DNA from: Flavobacterium album
GTDB taxonomy: Bacteria > Bacteroidota > Bacteroidia > Flavobacteriales > Flavobacteriaceae
DNA length: 64,000 nucleotides
Reading direction: 5' to 3'
NCBI RefSeq assembly: GCF_003096035.1
Contig: NZ_CP029186.1
Coordinates: forward strand, 1,687,001-1,751,000
The notes under the pieces are model-generated. The model worked only from the letters and a program-made list of their open reading frames with translations. It was not told the origin of the DNA and ran no database searches. Both the position numbers and the translations under genes were made by a program. Positions 25,235-34,833 of the stretch are shown in pieces; the stretch's first letter is position 1, and each line of letters starts with the position of its first letter.

Positions 25235-26059
25235 TTATACCGCCACGGCTCCTTTAATATGCGGGTGCGGGTCATAGTTCTCCAGGGTGAAATCTTCAAA
25301 TTTAAAATCGAAGATGTTTTTTACTTCCGGGTTCAGCTTCATTTGCGGCAAAGGCCTTGGGTCGCGGCTTAGCTGCAGTTCCAGCTGCTCGAGATGATTG
25401 TTGTAGATGTGCGCATCGCCAAAAGTATGGATAAAATCACCGGGCTGTAATCCGCAAACCTGTGCTATCATCATCGTTAACAAAGCATACGAGGCTATGT
25501 TAAAAGGCACTCCTAAAAAGATGTCAGCGCTTCTTTGGTATAGCTGGCAGGAAAGTTTGCCATCTGCGACATAGAATTGGAAAAATGCGTGGCACGGCGG
25601 TAGCGCCACTTTACCATTGGCAACATTTTCAGCAAATGATTTTGAGGTGTCCGGCAGTACGCCCGGGTTCCATGCCGAGATCAGCATCCTGCGGCTGTTA
25701 GGGTTGGTTTTCAGTGTCTCGATAAGCTCTGTTATCTGGTCGATCTCTTTATCATCCCAGTTGCGCCACTGGTGGCCGTATACGGGGCCAAGGTTACCAT
25801 CCTCATCTGCCCATTCGTCCCATATCTTTACGCCATTCTCGTTGAGGTAACCGATATTGGTATCGCCTTTAAGGAACCAAAGCAGCTCGTATATGATCGA
25901 TTTAAGGTGCAGTTTTTTTGTAGTAACCAAGGGAAAGCCCTCGCTCAGGTCAAAGCGCATCTGGTACCCGAAAACACTTTTTGTGCCCGTGCCGGTGCGG
26001 TCGCCTTTCTCGTTGCCATTATCTAAAACATGCTTTACTAAATCTAAATACTGCTTCAT
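25235..26059 (-). CDS. thyA: Thymidylate synthase
   Basis: Converts dUMP and methylene-THF to dTMP and dihydrofolate (274 aa). Motifs: [20 protein letters not shown] (arginine phosphate site), [23 protein letters not shown], the nucleophile C156 in [33 protein letters not shown] and HIYNNH. The C-terminus KGAVAV is canonical. It heads the thyA-folA group on the minus strand, with two unrelated small genes between. Confidence 0.97.
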   Translation of the reverse strand: MKQYLDLVKHVLDNGNEKGDRTGTGTKSVFGYQMRFDLSEGFPLVTTKKLHLKSIIYELLWFLKGDTNIGYLNENGVKIWDEWADEDGNLGPVYGHQWRNWDDKEIDQITELIETLKTNPNSRRMLISAWNPGVLPDTSKSFAENVANGKVALPPCHAFFQFYVADGKLSCQLYQRSADIFLGVPFNIASYALLTMMIAQVCGLQPGDFIHTFGDAHIYNNHLEQLELQLSRDPRPLPQMKLNPEVKNIFDFKFEDFTLENYDPHPHIKGAVAV

Positions 26060-26180
26060 AATACCAATTCTCTAATTTAAAAATGTACACAATGTGTCAA
26101 TTCCCTACTCATGCAAATTAAAAAAATATAATGGAGCAAAATTTAAAAAGCAACTGTTTTTATAAATGGAGTTATTCACA

Positions 26181-26208
26181 AAAAAAAAGCCACCTTTTCA
26201 GGCAGCTT
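26181..26208 (-). terminator. Terminator after the bifunctional nuclease gene
   Basis: On the minus strand, AGCTGCC, a 6-nt loop, GGTGGCT (two G-U pairs), then a run of eight T. It lies 36 bp after the stop of the gene at 26244. Confidence 0.65.
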
Positions 26209-26243
26209 AAATAGTTATATTAAAGAATTGAGAAATTGATACA

Positions 26244-26861
26244 TTAACTTTCTCTTTTCGATATTTCATCGCGGATCTTTGCCGCTTTTTCGTAATCTTC
26301 ATTCTGAACCGCGCCTTCAAGCTGCTCATGCAGTTCCTGAAGGTTATACTGCGAATAGCCTTCGCCTGAAACCGTTTCGGTGCCAAAAGTCTGCGGCGGC
26401 GTAAGCACGTCGTCATGCTCCGCTTCGGCGTTTTCCGGCTCGGGGTTTATCTTCAGGTAGATGCCTGCTTTGTCAAGGATGTTCTTGTAAGTAAATATAG
26501 GTGCATTAAAGCGGAGTGCCAGGGCTATCGCATCAGAGGTGCGTGCATCGATGATTTCTTCGATCCTGTCGCGTTCGCAGATGATGCTCGAAAAAAAGAC
26601 ACCGTCAACCAGCTTGTGGATGATCACCTGCTTTACCACGATATCAAACCGGTCGGCAAAATTTTTGAATAAGTCATGGGTGAGCGGCCTTGGCGGCTTG
26701 ATCTCTTTCTCAAGGGCAATGGCAATGGACTGGGCCTCAAATGCCCCGATAACGATCGGTAATTTCCGCTCTCCGTCCACTTCATTCAGGATCAGGGCAT
26801 ACGCTCCGTTTTGTGTCTGGCTGTATGAGATCCCTTTTATAGTAAGTTTTACTAAGCTCAT
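26244..26861 (-). CDS. Bifunctional nuclease family protein (DUF151 plus UVR motif)
   Basis: 205 residues. The BFN (DUF151) domain occupies about residues 5-140 (NGAYALILNEVDGERKLPIV, IGAFEAQSIAIALEKEIKPP, RTSDAIALALRFNAPIFTY). A C-terminal UvrB/UvrC motif (YNLQELHEQLEGAVQNEDYE) follows a linker. DUF151 proteins from plants have RNase/DNase activity; the bacterial role is not settled. The start at the ATG 26861 (MSLVKLTIKGIS) is better than a TTG seven codons upstream. Confidence 0.9.
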   Translation of the reverse strand: MSLVKLTIKGISYSQTQNGAYALILNEVDGERKLPIVIGAFEAQSIAIALEKEIKPPRPLTHDLFKNFADRFDIVVKQVIIHKLVDGVFFSSIICERDRIEEIIDARTSDAIALALRFNAPIFTYKNILDKAGIYLKINPEPENAEAEHDDVLTPPQTFGTETVSGEGYSQYNLQELHEQLEGAVQNEDYEKAAKIRDEISKRES

Positions 26862-26880
26862 ATGGTCTTTGCTGTAATAC

Positions 26881-26928
26881 AAAAAAGGCTATCCGGACAA
26901 AGATAAAACTATCGCGTTCCAGATAGCC
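26881..26928 (-). terminator. etf operon terminator
   Basis: On the minus strand, GGCTATCTGGA and TCCGGATAGCC (one G-U pair) around a 20-nt loop, followed by TTTTTTG. It lies just after etfA. Confidence 0.75.
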
Positions 26929-26930
26929 CT

Positions 26931-27923
26931 TTAAGGGGCACAATTTATAATAAAATTATGAGTTTTGAGCCTTAAAAGCTTTAATTTTTCAGTCAGTTTA
27001 GGGACGATCTCAAACGCGTCGCCTACAACGCCGTAGTCGGCTACCTTAAAGAAAGGTGCGTCTGCATCGGCATTGATAACCACTTTTACTTTAGAGGAGT
27101 TGATACCAGCAATGTGCTGTATCGCACCGGAAATACCTACTGCAATATACAGGTTGGCAGCTACCGGCTTACCTGTCTGGCCTACGTGCTCGCTGTGAGG
27201 CCTCCAGCCAAGATCGGATACCGGCTTAGAACACGCTGTTGCTGCGCCAAGCGCTGCGGCAAGGTCTTCTATTAGGTTCCAGTTCTCAGGGCCTTTAAGT
27301 CCGCGCCCTCCCGATACTACCACTTCAGCATCGGCTATCGTTACTTTGCCTGTTACTTTTTCTGACGATTCTACCTTTACGTAGAAATCATTATCATTAA
27401 GCGAAGGCGTAAATTCTTCAGAAGCAGCAGTCCCATTCGATTCTACAAGCCCGAAAGAGTTTTTGCCTATGGCAAGCACTTTTACATCAGTGCTGATCTC
27501 GGTGAAGCTAAACGCTTTATTTGAGAACGCATTCCTTTTTACGCGGAAAGGCGAAAGGCTCTCCGGAAGCGCAACCACGTTTGATGCATAACCGGCCTCA
27601 AGGGCAACGGCTACAAGCGGCGCGATATAAAGGCTGTCGGTAGTAGAAGAGAACAATATGATCTTAGCGCTCTCTTTCTGTGCAGCCTGTTTGATTGCGT
27701 CAGCATAGGCTTTTGCATTGAACGCCGTAAGCTTGTCTGATTTTACATTAAGCACTTTGTCTACGCCGTAAGCGCCAAGGGCAGATGCTTCAGGACCGTT
27801 GATGGTAAGCGCAGTAACTGTGGTTCCGGTCTCGCCGGCTATTTTTTTTGCGTAAGAAGCAAGCTCGAACGCTGTTTTTTTGAATTTGCCGTCTGCTGAT
27901 TCAGCATATATTAAGATTGACAT
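26931..27923 (-). CDS. etfA: Electron transfer flavoprotein alpha subunit (C-terminus frameshifted)
   Basis: FAD-binding ETF subunit (330 aa as sequenced) passing electrons from acyl-CoA dehydrogenases to the quinone pool. The FAD site is present: [46 protein letters not shown] and [20 protein letters not shown]. The last residues [15 protein letters not shown] are unlike the family. One extra C in the plus-strand at 26979 would restore [13 protein letters not shown] with a stop at 26957, the usual ending. The core is intact, so the protein would probably still work. etfB lies 91 bp upstream behind a word repeat. Confidence 0.93.
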   Translation of the reverse strand: MSILIYAESADGKFKKTAFELASYAKKIAGETGTTVTALTINGPEASALGAYGVDKVLNVKSDKLTAFNAKAYADAIKQAAQKESAKIILFSSTTDSLYIAPLVAVALEAGYASNVVALPESLSPFRVKRNAFSNKAFSFTEISTDVKVLAIGKNSFGLVESNGTAASEEFTPSLNDNDFYVKVESSEKVTGKVTIADAEVVVSGGRGLKGPENWNLIEDLAAALGAATACSKPVSDLGWRPHSEHVGQTGKPVAANLYIAVGISGAIQHIAGINSSKVKVVINADADAPFFKVADYGVVGDAFEIVPKLTEKLKLLRLKTHNFIINCAP

Positions 27924-27934
27924 TTTTCTAATTT

Positions 27935-28014
27935 TTTAATTTGTTAATGTATCAATGTAGCAATTCTTCGCTGTGCGTGTAATTGTTACATTGAATAATT
28001 GATTCATTGTTACA
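27935..28014. repeat. Word tract AATTGTTACATT / AATGTATCAATG between etfB and etfA
   Basis: The spacer consists of near-repeats of TTGTTAATGTATCAATG, TAATTGTTACATTG and TTCATTGTTACATTA. It is one of several unrelated text-like tracts in this window. Confidence 0.65.
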
Positions 28015-28761
28015 TTAAATTACCTTAGCCTCGTTATGGAGCAGGCTCACAAGCTCGTCAAGGTTGTCAGGGCTTATCAGCTTCACTGCCGATTTAGGTG
28101 CAGGCTTCTCGAACTTAACCGCTTTGGTCGCAGCGTTTGCAGTTACGGGCTCAAGAACAGTAAGGGCTTTCTGCCTTGCCATCATGATGCCGCGCATGTT
28201 CGGGATCCTTAGGTCTTTCTCTTCAACAAGGCCTTTCTGCCCGCCGATAACCATTGGCAGTTTAGCGCTAAGCGTTTCTTTACCGCCGTCGATTTCACGT
28301 ATGGCTTTGGCATCACTGCCTGTCACATCCAGCTTAATGCATGAGTTTACGAAGTCGAAGCCTAAAATGCCGGCAAGCATACCCGGAACCATCCCGCCGT
28401 TGTAATCCAACGATTCTTTTCCTGCTATTACAAGGTCATAACCGCCCTGCTTAACCACTTCGGCAAGCTGTTTTGCAACAAAAAAGCCGTCGGTAGGGTT
28501 CGCGTTCACACGGATGGCCTCATCCGCCCCGATAGCAAGCGCTTTCCTTAAGGTTGCCTCTGCATCAGCGCCGCCCACGTTTACTACTGTAACGTTTGCG
28601 CCCTGCTGTTCTTTAAACCATATCGCCCTTGTAAGACCGAATTCGTCGTTAGGGTTAATTACAAACTGTACACCGTTGGTGTCAAACTCGCTGTCACCAT
28701 TGGTGAAATTGATCTTTGAAGTAGTATCAGGCACGTGGCTGATGCAAACTAATATTTTCAT
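28015..28761 (-). CDS. etfB: Electron transfer flavoprotein beta subunit
   Basis: AMP-binding partner of EtfA (248 aa). Signature segments: KILVCISHVPDT at the start, VINPNDEFGLTRAIWFKEQQ, DLVIAGKESLDYNGGMVPGM and the beta-subunit recognition loop LRIPNMRGIMMARQKAL. It is upstream of etfA in the same operon and divergent from pdhB. A near-consensus -7 box (TATTTTCG on the minus strand) is at 28798-28805. Confidence 0.96.
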   Translation of the reverse strand: MKILVCISHVPDTTSKINFTNGDSEFDTNGVQFVINPNDEFGLTRAIWFKEQQGANVTVVNVGGADAEATLRKALAIGADEAIRVNANPTDGFFVAKQLAEVVKQGGYDLVIAGKESLDYNGGMVPGMLAGILGFDFVNSCIKLDVTGSDAKAIREIDGGKETLSAKLPMVIGGQKGLVEEKDLRIPNMRGIMMARQKALTVLEPVTANAATKAVKFEKPAPKSAVKLISPDNLDELVSLLHNEAKVI

Positions 28762-28999
28762 CTTATAAAAGTTATGAAGTTGATTATTTTCAGGTTACGA
28801 AAATAATACTTTTATCGAAATAAAAAACTATGCACGCATAACAAATAATGTTTTTTTAAAAATTTCAACATTAAAATTTGATTATCATAAAAATCATGCG
28901 TTTAAATGCTGATTATTGCGAATATAGAGGTGATTGTTATAAACCTTTGCACAAACTATTTATTTGGGAAAAGTCAGTTATTTAATAATTTAAAATTTT

Positions 29000-29007
29000 T
29001 ATTTTTG
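29000..29007 (+). promoter_or_regulatory. pdhB -7 element
   Basis: TATTTTTG, an exact TAnnTTTG match 28 bp before the pdhB ATG. The -33 region has no good TTG at the right distance. The 274-bp divergent gap (28762-29035) otherwise looks AT-rich and empty. Confidence 0.5.
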
Positions 29008-29035
29008 CCATTCATTTAATCCGAAAAACATTTAC

Positions 29036-30016
29036 ATGAGAACGATACAATTCAGGGAAGCAGTATGCGAAGCCATGAGCGAGGAAATGCGCCGTGACGA
29101 ATCGATATATTTAATGGGCGAAGAGGTAGCCGAATATAACGGCGCCTACAAAGCCTCAAAAGGGATGCTTGACGAATTTGGCCCGAAAAGGGTTATCGAT
29201 ACCCCTATAGCAGAGCTTGGATTTGCCGGTATAGCAGTAGGGAGCGCCATGAACGGCAACAGGCCGATCGTGGAATTCATGACGTTCAACTTCTCGCTGG
29301 TTGGTATCGACCAGATAATCAATAACGCGGCTAAGATGCGCCAGATGTCGGGCGGGCAGTTCAGCATGCCAATGGTTTTCCGTGGGCCTACGGCTTCAGC
29401 GGGCCAGCTGGGCGCAACGCACTCACAGGCTTTCGAAAACTGGTATGCCAATACACCCGGACTTAAAGTGGTGGTGCCATCGAACCCTTACGACTGTAAA
29501 GGGCTTTTGAAATCGGCAATCCGCGATAACGATCCTGTAATCTTCATGGAAAGCGAGCAGATGTATGGAGACAAAGGTGAAGTGCCAGATGGGGAATATA
29601 CTATTCCACTTGGTGTTGCCGATGTGAAGCGTGAAGGGAAGGACGTAACTATCGTGTCTTTCGGTAAAATTTTGAAGGAAGCCTTTATCGCAGCCGATGA
29701 GCTGGAGAAAGAAGGCATCAGCGTTGAGATCGTCGACCTGCGCACCATACGACCGATGGATCACGAAACAATACTGAACTCGGTTAAGAAAACGAACAGG
29801 CTTGTAGTGCTTGAAGAGGCCTGGCCATTCGGCAGCATCGCCTCAGAGATCACTTATATCGTGCAGGAAAGGGCTTTTGATTACCTTGACGCACCAATAC
29901 AAAGGATCACTACTGCCGATACCCCGGCGCCATACTCTCCGGCATTGCTGAAAGAATGGCTTCCGAACGCAGGTGATGTTGTAAAGGCAGTGAAGAAAGT
30001 TATGTACAAAAAATAA
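29036..30016 (+). CDS. pdhB: Pyruvate dehydrogenase E1 component beta subunit
   Basis: Beta subunit of the thiamine-dependent E1 that feeds acetyl-CoA into the TCA cycle (326 aa). Motifs: FREAVCEAMSEEMRRDESIY, LMGEEVAEYNGAYKASKGML, TPIAELGFAGIAVGSAM and VVPSNPYDCKGLLKSAIRD, with the C-terminal domain DLRTIRPMDHETILNSVKKT and AWPFGSIASEI. The E1 alpha and E2 genes are not adjacent; a stand-alone pdhB is usual in Flavobacterium. A 2-oxoisovalerate E1 beta is less likely given EFMTFNFSLVGIDQI. Confidence 0.93.
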   Translation: MRTIQFREAVCEAMSEEMRRDESIYLMGEEVAEYNGAYKASKGMLDEFGPKRVIDTPIAELGFAGIAVGSAMNGNRPIVEFMTFNFSLVGIDQIINNAAKMRQMSGGQFSMPMVFRGPTASAGQLGATHSQAFENWYANTPGLKVVVPSNPYDCKGLLKSAIRDNDPVIFMESEQMYGDKGEVPDGEYTIPLGVADVKREGKDVTIVSFGKILKEAFIAADELEKEGISVEIVDLRTIRPMDHETILNSVKKTNRLVVLEEAWPFGSIASEITYIVQERAFDYLDAPIQRITTADTPAPYSPALLKEWLPNAGDVVKAVKKVMYKK

Positions 30017-30070
30017 AAGTGTTCGTCTTTGCGGTAGAATAACCACAAGGGACCCGAAGATCTGCACAGA

Positions 30071-30109
30071 GGTCACAAGGCAATATGATAAAGCCTTGTG
30101 GCCTTTTTT
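30071..30109 (+). terminator. pdhB terminator
   Basis: GGTCACAAGGC and GCCTTGTGGCC (one G-U pair) around an 11-nt loop, followed by six T. The rest of the gap up to 30180 repeats the word CCTTGTG and is part of a text-like tract. Confidence 0.8.
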
Positions 30110-30178
30110 ACATCAGGCTGCCTTGTGTCCCTTGTGAAAAAAACCTTGTGCGCTTTGTGGTAAAAAAGCAATTCTGAC

Positions 30179-30208
30179 TTGGAAGGATATAAAAAACAAC
30201 TATATTTG
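30179..30208 (+). promoter_or_regulatory. Promoter of the DUF5686 gene
   Basis: TTG (30179-30181), 19 bp, then TATATTTG (30201-30208): both Bacteroidota elements at standard spacing, 45 bp before the ATG. Confidence 0.75.
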
Positions 30209-30253
30209 AAACGTCATCATACTATTTGGTGAAGTTTTTTGTTTAATCATAAT

Positions 30254-32746
30254 ATGAAAAGAAAAATACTGTTTTTACTGGGGTTCTTTTTTGCGGTTAC
30301 GGGCTCGCTTTTGGCGCAAACGAAAATAGGCGGTGTGATATTGGACAATTCGAACCAGCCGCTTCCTTTTGCAAATGTATATTTTAAAGGCACCAGCGAA
30401 GGTACCATTACAGATGAGAACGGTAAATTTTACCTTGAATCGCAAACGGCTTACACGCAGATCGTGGTCTCATTCGTTGGTTACGCTACAAAAGAAATTA
30501 CCCTCACTAAGCCCATTACGCTCGACATGAAAATCACGCTGGCCGAAGCACAGGAGCTGAAAGAGGTGGTGCTTTATTCAGGAAAAACATCCAAGAAAAA
30601 CAACCCCGCGATAGATATTCTCCGCAAGATATGGGAGCGCCGCCGAAAGAATGGCCTGAAGATGTTCAAACAATACAATTATGACAAGTATGAAAAGGTA
30701 GAGTTTGACATGAACAGCATCGACAGCGCTTTCATGAAAAGCAAAGTATTCCGGGGCATGGAATTCATCTTCGATCATGTGGATACATCAAGCGTTACGG
30801 GAAAAACCTACCTGCCTATCTTCATTAATGAGGCATTGAGCAACGTATATGGCGACAATGTCATCAACGCAAAAAAAGAGATCGTCCGTGCCAACAAAAA
30901 TTCGGGTTTCAGCAACAACCAGCAGGTTATAGCTTTCATAAAAGACCTTTATGCCGAATATGATATCTACGACAACTACCTTAAATTTTTCGATAAAGAC
31001 TTTGTAAGCCCACTTTCCAGGACGGGTATCAATGTGTATAATTATGTGCTTGCCGACAGTACTTTTATCGATAAGAAATGGTGTTACAACATTGTATTTT
31101 ACCCAAGGCGCAAGGGTGAACTGACCTTCAAGGGGAACTTCTGGGTAAACGATACCACCTTTGCCATCAAAAAGATAAGCATGGCGGCGAGTAAGAGCGC
31201 CAACATCAACTGGGTAAAGGATATTTATATAGAGCAGGAATTTGATGTGCTTAACGATTCTGTGTTCCTGCTGAAGCGTGACCACATGATGAGCGACTTT
31301 GCCATAAGCAAAAAAGAGGAATCCAAAGGGGTGTACGGCAAGCGGACAACGCTTTTCCGGGACTACCAGTTTGATGTTAAAAAGCCTGCCGAATTTTATG
31401 CGCCCGATGTCAACCTTTATGATGAGCAGGTACACGATCGGCCCGATGAGTACTGGGAGGAAAACCGGTTTGAGTCGCTCAATGATGATGAGCGCGGCGT
31501 TTATAAGATGCTCGATACGCTCAAGACCGTCCCTAAATTCAAGAGATTGTATAGCCTGGTCGCGACACTGGGCAGCGGGTATTACCAAATGGGCAATTTT
31601 GACTATGGCCCTATATTTTCTACATTTGGCTATAATGATGTCGAGGGCGTAAGGCTGCGAACGGGCGGGCGCACCTACTTCGGGCAAAACGACCCGTGGC
31701 GTATAGAGGGTTATACAGCTTACGGATTTAAAGACAACCAATTCAAATATGGCATCTCCGGCAAATGGATGGTGAATAAGAAAAACCGCCTCATTATCCA
31801 TGGCGGGAATAGGCGCGACATCGAGCAGATAGGGGTAAGCCTCACCGCGACCAATGATGTACTGGGCAGGAGCTTCGCGTCGTCGTCGCTTTTCTCAAAC
31901 GGTAGCAACAACAAGCTGACCTCGATCAATTTTAGTACCGTTGGTTTCGAGATAGAGCCGGTAAAGAACCTCACCTTCAGGTCTAATATAAATTACCGTA
32001 CATTAAAGTCGGCATCATCGGTATTCAGCCTTGATTATTACAACGATCCTAATGACCATTCTAAAGGGGTCGAAGGTTTTGTAAAGCAGTACGAATTCGG
32101 CGCACAGATAGACTATACTCCACGCAGGAGAACAATAGGCTACGGCGTGGAGCGCGCAGATGTCGACCTTAACTATGCCAGGCTTTACCTTAATTTTTCG
32201 CAGGGTATTAAAGGCGTTTTCAATAGTGATTTTGATTACCAAAAGCTGCAGTTCTACTACAGGCAGCCTGTACTGGTGGGTGGTTTCGGGCGTTTGTTTA
32301 CAACGCTGGAGGCCGGCAAGATATTTGGCGATGTACCGCTTGGGCTTATGGGTGTAATACCCGGCAACCAGTCGTATTTCATCATAGAAAATACCTACAA
32401 CCTCCTGAATTACTACGAATTTGTAGCCGATGAATATGTATCGCTTCACCTGGAGCATAATTTTAACGGTAAGCTGTTCTCACGTATACCCGGGCTTCGC
32501 GACTTGAACCTGCGTGAGATTATTGGTATAAAAGGCGTTTGGGGAACCGTGTCAGAAGGGAATAAAAGGCTCAATGCTTCTACCCTCGAGTACCGTGCGC
32601 CGGAAGATGTATATTGGGAATACCATGCGGGCGTAGGGAATATCTTTAAGGTATTCAGGCTGGACTTTGCCTGGAGGGGCAGCTACCTGAATCTTCCTGA
32701 TGCTAATAAATTCACAATAAAAGGTTCGTTCGGATTCTATTTTTAA
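30254..32746 (+). CDS. DUF5686 outer-membrane protein with carboxypeptidase-like regulatory domain
   Basis: 830 residues from the ATG at 30254. A signal peptide (MKRKILFLLGFFFAVTGSLL...LAQ) is followed by a CarboxypepD_reg-like beta domain (about residues 25-105: GVILDNSNQPLPFANVYFKG, DENGKFYLESQ) and then the long DUF5686 region with many amphipathic strands, ending FTIKGSFGFYF with a terminal aromatic, typical of outer-membrane barrels. The function of DUF5686 is not known; TonB dependence is not obvious because no plug domain is seen. It is monocistronic by its flanks. Confidence 0.87.
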   Translation: MKRKILFLLGFFFAVTGSLLAQTKIGGVILDNSNQPLPFANVYFKGTSEGTITDENGKFYLESQTAYTQIVVSFVGYATKEITLTKPITLDMKITLAEAQELKEVVLYSGKTSKKNNPAIDILRKIWERRRKNGLKMFKQYNYDKYEKVEFDMNSIDSAFMKSKVFRGMEFIFDHVDTSSVTGKTYLPIFINEALSNVYGDNVINAKKEIVRANKNSGFSNNQQVIAFIKDLYAEYDIYDNYLKFFDKDFVSPLSRTGINVYNYVLADSTFIDKKWCYNIVFYPRRKGELTFKGNFWVNDTTFAIKKISMAASKSANINWVKDIYIEQEFDVLNDSVFLLKRDHMMSDFAISKKEESKGVYGKRTTLFRDYQFDVKKPAEFYAPDVNLYDEQVHDRPDEYWEENRFESLNDDERGVYKMLDTLKTVPKFKRLYSLVATLGSGYYQMGNFDYGPIFSTFGYNDVEGVRLRTGGRTYFGQNDPWRIEGYTAYGFKDNQFKYGISGKWMVNKKNRLIIHGGNRRDIEQIGVSLTATNDVLGRSFASSSLFSNGSNNKLTSINFSTVGFEIEPVKNLTFRSNINYRTLKSASSVFSLDYYNDPNDHSKGVEGFVKQYEFGAQIDYTPRRRTIGYGVERADVDLNYARLYLNFSQGIKGVFNSDFDYQKLQFYYRQPVLVGGFGRLFTTLEAGKIFGDVPLGLMGVIPGNQSYFIIENTYNLLNYYEFVADEYVSLHLEHNFNGKLFSRIPGLRDLNLREIIGIKGVWGTVSEGNKRLNASTLEYRAPEDVYWEYHAGVGNIFKVFRLDFAWRGSYLNLPDANKFTIKGSFGFYF

Positions 32747-32798
32747 TTCCGGTTAACAAAATTTTTGTAATTTCGTTTCAACCAATCTATAAGAATTT

Positions 32799-33287
32799 AT
32801 GAAATGCCTATTTGCTGTATTGCTCGCATTGCTAATGTTGTCATGTAAAAAAGAAGGTGGAACGCAAAATGCGGGGAGTATTTATCCTGAGCAGGCTGTT
32901 GGCATGGACAACAATGGCAAATATACTATTGCTGATGAAAAAGCGCTTGCTACAGCTTGGGAAGCCAAAGTTGAAGGAAAGGCCAAACTCACGGCTTTCG
33001 AGATCGTGAAAGGCACTACCGAAGGTGATGTGGCTGAAGATTTCTATATGCTGGTGGCAAGGACGGAAGATGGTACCGCTAAGGTTGCATCGCTGCTTGA
33101 GCTAAGGGGCAATAAATTTTATTTCGGGTCGGAAGACCATAAAGGATCTGAGTCATACCTGCTAGTGATCTGCAGGGGAGAGTGCGACGGAGGCTGCCTT
33201 CCTGCGGTGAGAAAGAAAGATGGTGTGAAGCATTTAATTTGTTCATCATGTGCAGATTGTGAAAAAAACGAAATAGAAACCCATTAA
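32799..33287 (+). CDS. Cys-rich lipoprotein A
   Basis: 162 residues. The lipobox LMLSC gives a mature N-terminal Cys at about residue 16. The body is soluble; the C-terminus carries a dense cysteine cluster (ICRGECDGGCLPAV, LICSSCADCEKNE). The protein at 33374 has the same plan, so the two are likely paralogues. I do not recognise the family. The spacing of the cysteines would suit metal binding or disulfides, but this is inference. Confidence 0.7.
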   Translation: MKCLFAVLLALLMLSCKKEGGTQNAGSIYPEQAVGMDNNGKYTIADEKALATAWEAKVEGKAKLTAFEIVKGTTEGDVAEDFYMLVARTEDGTAKVASLLELRGNKFYFGSEDHKGSESYLLVICRGECDGGCLPAVRKKDGVKHLICSSCADCEKNEIETH

Positions 33288-33373
33288 GTATATAATAAAA
33301 CAATTAACATTTCATTGTGGCAGCCATGCTGATTTATATGCTAATTTCGTAAGACATTTAAAAACTAACTGCC

Positions 33374-33913
33374 ATGAAATCAAACTTACTTAAAATTGGG
33401 GCATGCCTGCTATTTGTTGCTACAATAGCTGCGTGCAGTAGTGATTCGGATATAAACCTAACTGATGCTGCAACTCCTGAAAGGGCGAACAGGGCCAGTT
33501 TTTGGGATGGCGAAATAGGGGTTGAGAAAACAACAGGAGAATTAGAGATAACCGCGGATAAAAGCGCAATCATCGCTAATTTTGAGGATATACTGCAAAA
33601 AGAAGGAAATCCAACTACACTGACAAGTCTTGTAATAGTAAAAAAACCGGCACTCAACGACCCTTCTAATGTTGGGCACATGCTTATCGGTGCCGATGGA
33701 AGGAATACCTCAATCGGTGTTATGCTTATCCGTGACGGATCGGGATCGCTTAAACTCGATAAACTTTCTTCTGAAGTTATTAAGACTACAAGCTGCCGTG
33801 GCTGTGCTTCAGGATGCAACCTTGAATATCTGTATGTAAACGGTAAAAAAGTAGCTATCTGCAATGAGAACGGATGTATATCCGATTGTACCAAAACAGA
33901 AACGGAGTTCTAA
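33374..33913 (+). CDS. Cys-rich lipoprotein B
   Basis: 179 residues with lipobox TIAAC followed by SSDSD, a usual lead for outer-membrane lipoproteins. The C-terminal cluster SCRGCASGCNLEYL ... AICNENGCISDCTK parallels that of the gene at 32799. The central part (LTSLVIVKKPALNDPSNVGH, IGVMLIRDGS) looks like a compact beta domain. A TAATTTCG box lies at 33342-33349. Function unknown. Confidence 0.7.
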   Translation: MKSNLLKIGACLLFVATIAACSSDSDINLTDAATPERANRASFWDGEIGVEKTTGELEITADKSAIIANFEDILQKEGNPTTLTSLVIVKKPALNDPSNVGHMLIGADGRNTSIGVMLIRDGSGSLKLDKLSSEVIKTTSCRGCASGCNLEYLYVNGKKVAICNENGCISDCTKTETEF

Positions 33914-33939
33914 ATGCGAACTAAAAAAACTAATACAGG

Positions 33940-33963
33940 TCCCGGCATTTGCCGGGATTTTTT
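33940..33963 (+). terminator. Terminator after lipoprotein B
   Basis: TCCCGGC and GCCGGGA with a 4-nt loop, then six T. Beyond it the 310 bp up to ppa are AT-rich with no coding signal, holding only the ppa promoter. Confidence 0.85.
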
Positions 33964-34212
33964 ATAGCGTTAAGCACAAGTATAAAGTTAATACCTGCCC
34001 GTTAGCACCCCTTGTTTTCCTTTAGCATTATTGCCTAAAAAGCGTAGGAGGATGTTTTTGCATTAGTAGACGCATTATGCCTTTCTTGTAATAAATGGAA
34101 TTATTTTACTAAAATTTTAAAAATACTGTTTTTTTGAATTTTTGAATGAAGTCTTTTATAGCATTAAATTTTTGTAAAGTATTGGTTTTACTGGATTTTT
34201 AGATTATAAAAC

Positions 34213-34244
34213 TTTGTTCTTCAATATTTTTTAATGTATTTTCG
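34213..34244 (+). promoter_or_regulatory. ppa promoter
   Basis: TTTG (34213-34216), 20 bp, TATTTTCG (34237-34244): consensus -33 and one-mismatch -7, 29 bp before the ATG. Confidence 0.65.
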
Positions 34245-34273
34245 CACCCGCTAAATAAGAAAGAGTTAGAAAT

Positions 34274-34804
34274 ATGACCGCAGCAAGATTAAAATCGTTC
34301 GATGTCCTGATCGAGATACCGAAAGGAAGCAGGAACAAATATGAATATGACTTCAAATTAAAGAAAATACGTTACGACAGGATGCTTTTCTCATCGATGA
34401 TGTACCCTGCCGATTACGGTTTTATCCCCGAAACACTGGCACTTGACGGTGATCCGCTGGATGTGCTGGTTTTGGTTCACGAACCAACATTCCCCGGTTG
34501 TGTGATAGAAGTTAAGCCAATTGGTGTTTTCCACATGGCAGACGAAAAGGGGCCGGATGAAAAAATCGTGTGCGTGCCAATATCTGACCCGATATGGAAC
34601 AAGTATAACGACCTGAGCGACCTTAACCCGCACCGCCTTAAAGAAATCGAGCATTTCTTTAAAGTATACAAAGACCTTGAGAACAAAAAAGTTGATGTTG
34701 AAGGCTGGGGAGACGTTAATGAGGCTTACCAGATCATAGAAGAATGCCTTGAGCGTTTTGAGTCACTGGAAAACAAACCTGAAGAATTATTCAGCATTAA
34801 ATAG
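34274..34804 (+). CDS. ppa: Soluble inorganic pyrophosphatase (family I)
   Basis: Hydrolyses PPi to two phosphates in the cytoplasm (176 aa). Motifs: EIPKGSRNKYEYDFKLKKIR, YPADYGFIPETLALDGDPLD with the D-x-D-P-x-D metal site, and WNKYNDLSDLNPHRLKEIEHFFKVYKDLE (shown as its start and end). It is directly upstream of the membrane pyrophosphatase, separated by a terminator and its own short intergenic region. Confidence 0.96.
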   Translation: MTAARLKSFDVLIEIPKGSRNKYEYDFKLKKIRYDRMLFSSMMYPADYGFIPETLALDGDPLDVLVLVHEPTFPGCVIEVKPIGVFHMADEKGPDEKIVCVPISDPIWNKYNDLSDLNPHRLKEIEHFFKVYKDLENKKVDVEGWGDVNEAYQIIEECLERFESLENKPEELFSIK

Positions 34805-34833
34805 GTATTAGCTTTAAAAATACTCCAATAAAA

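Noticed and set aside
30788..31801. A 337-codon frame antisense to the DUF5686 gene
   Set aside because: No start context or promoter, odd amino-acid composition; the plus-strand gene has a signal peptide and an exact promoter.
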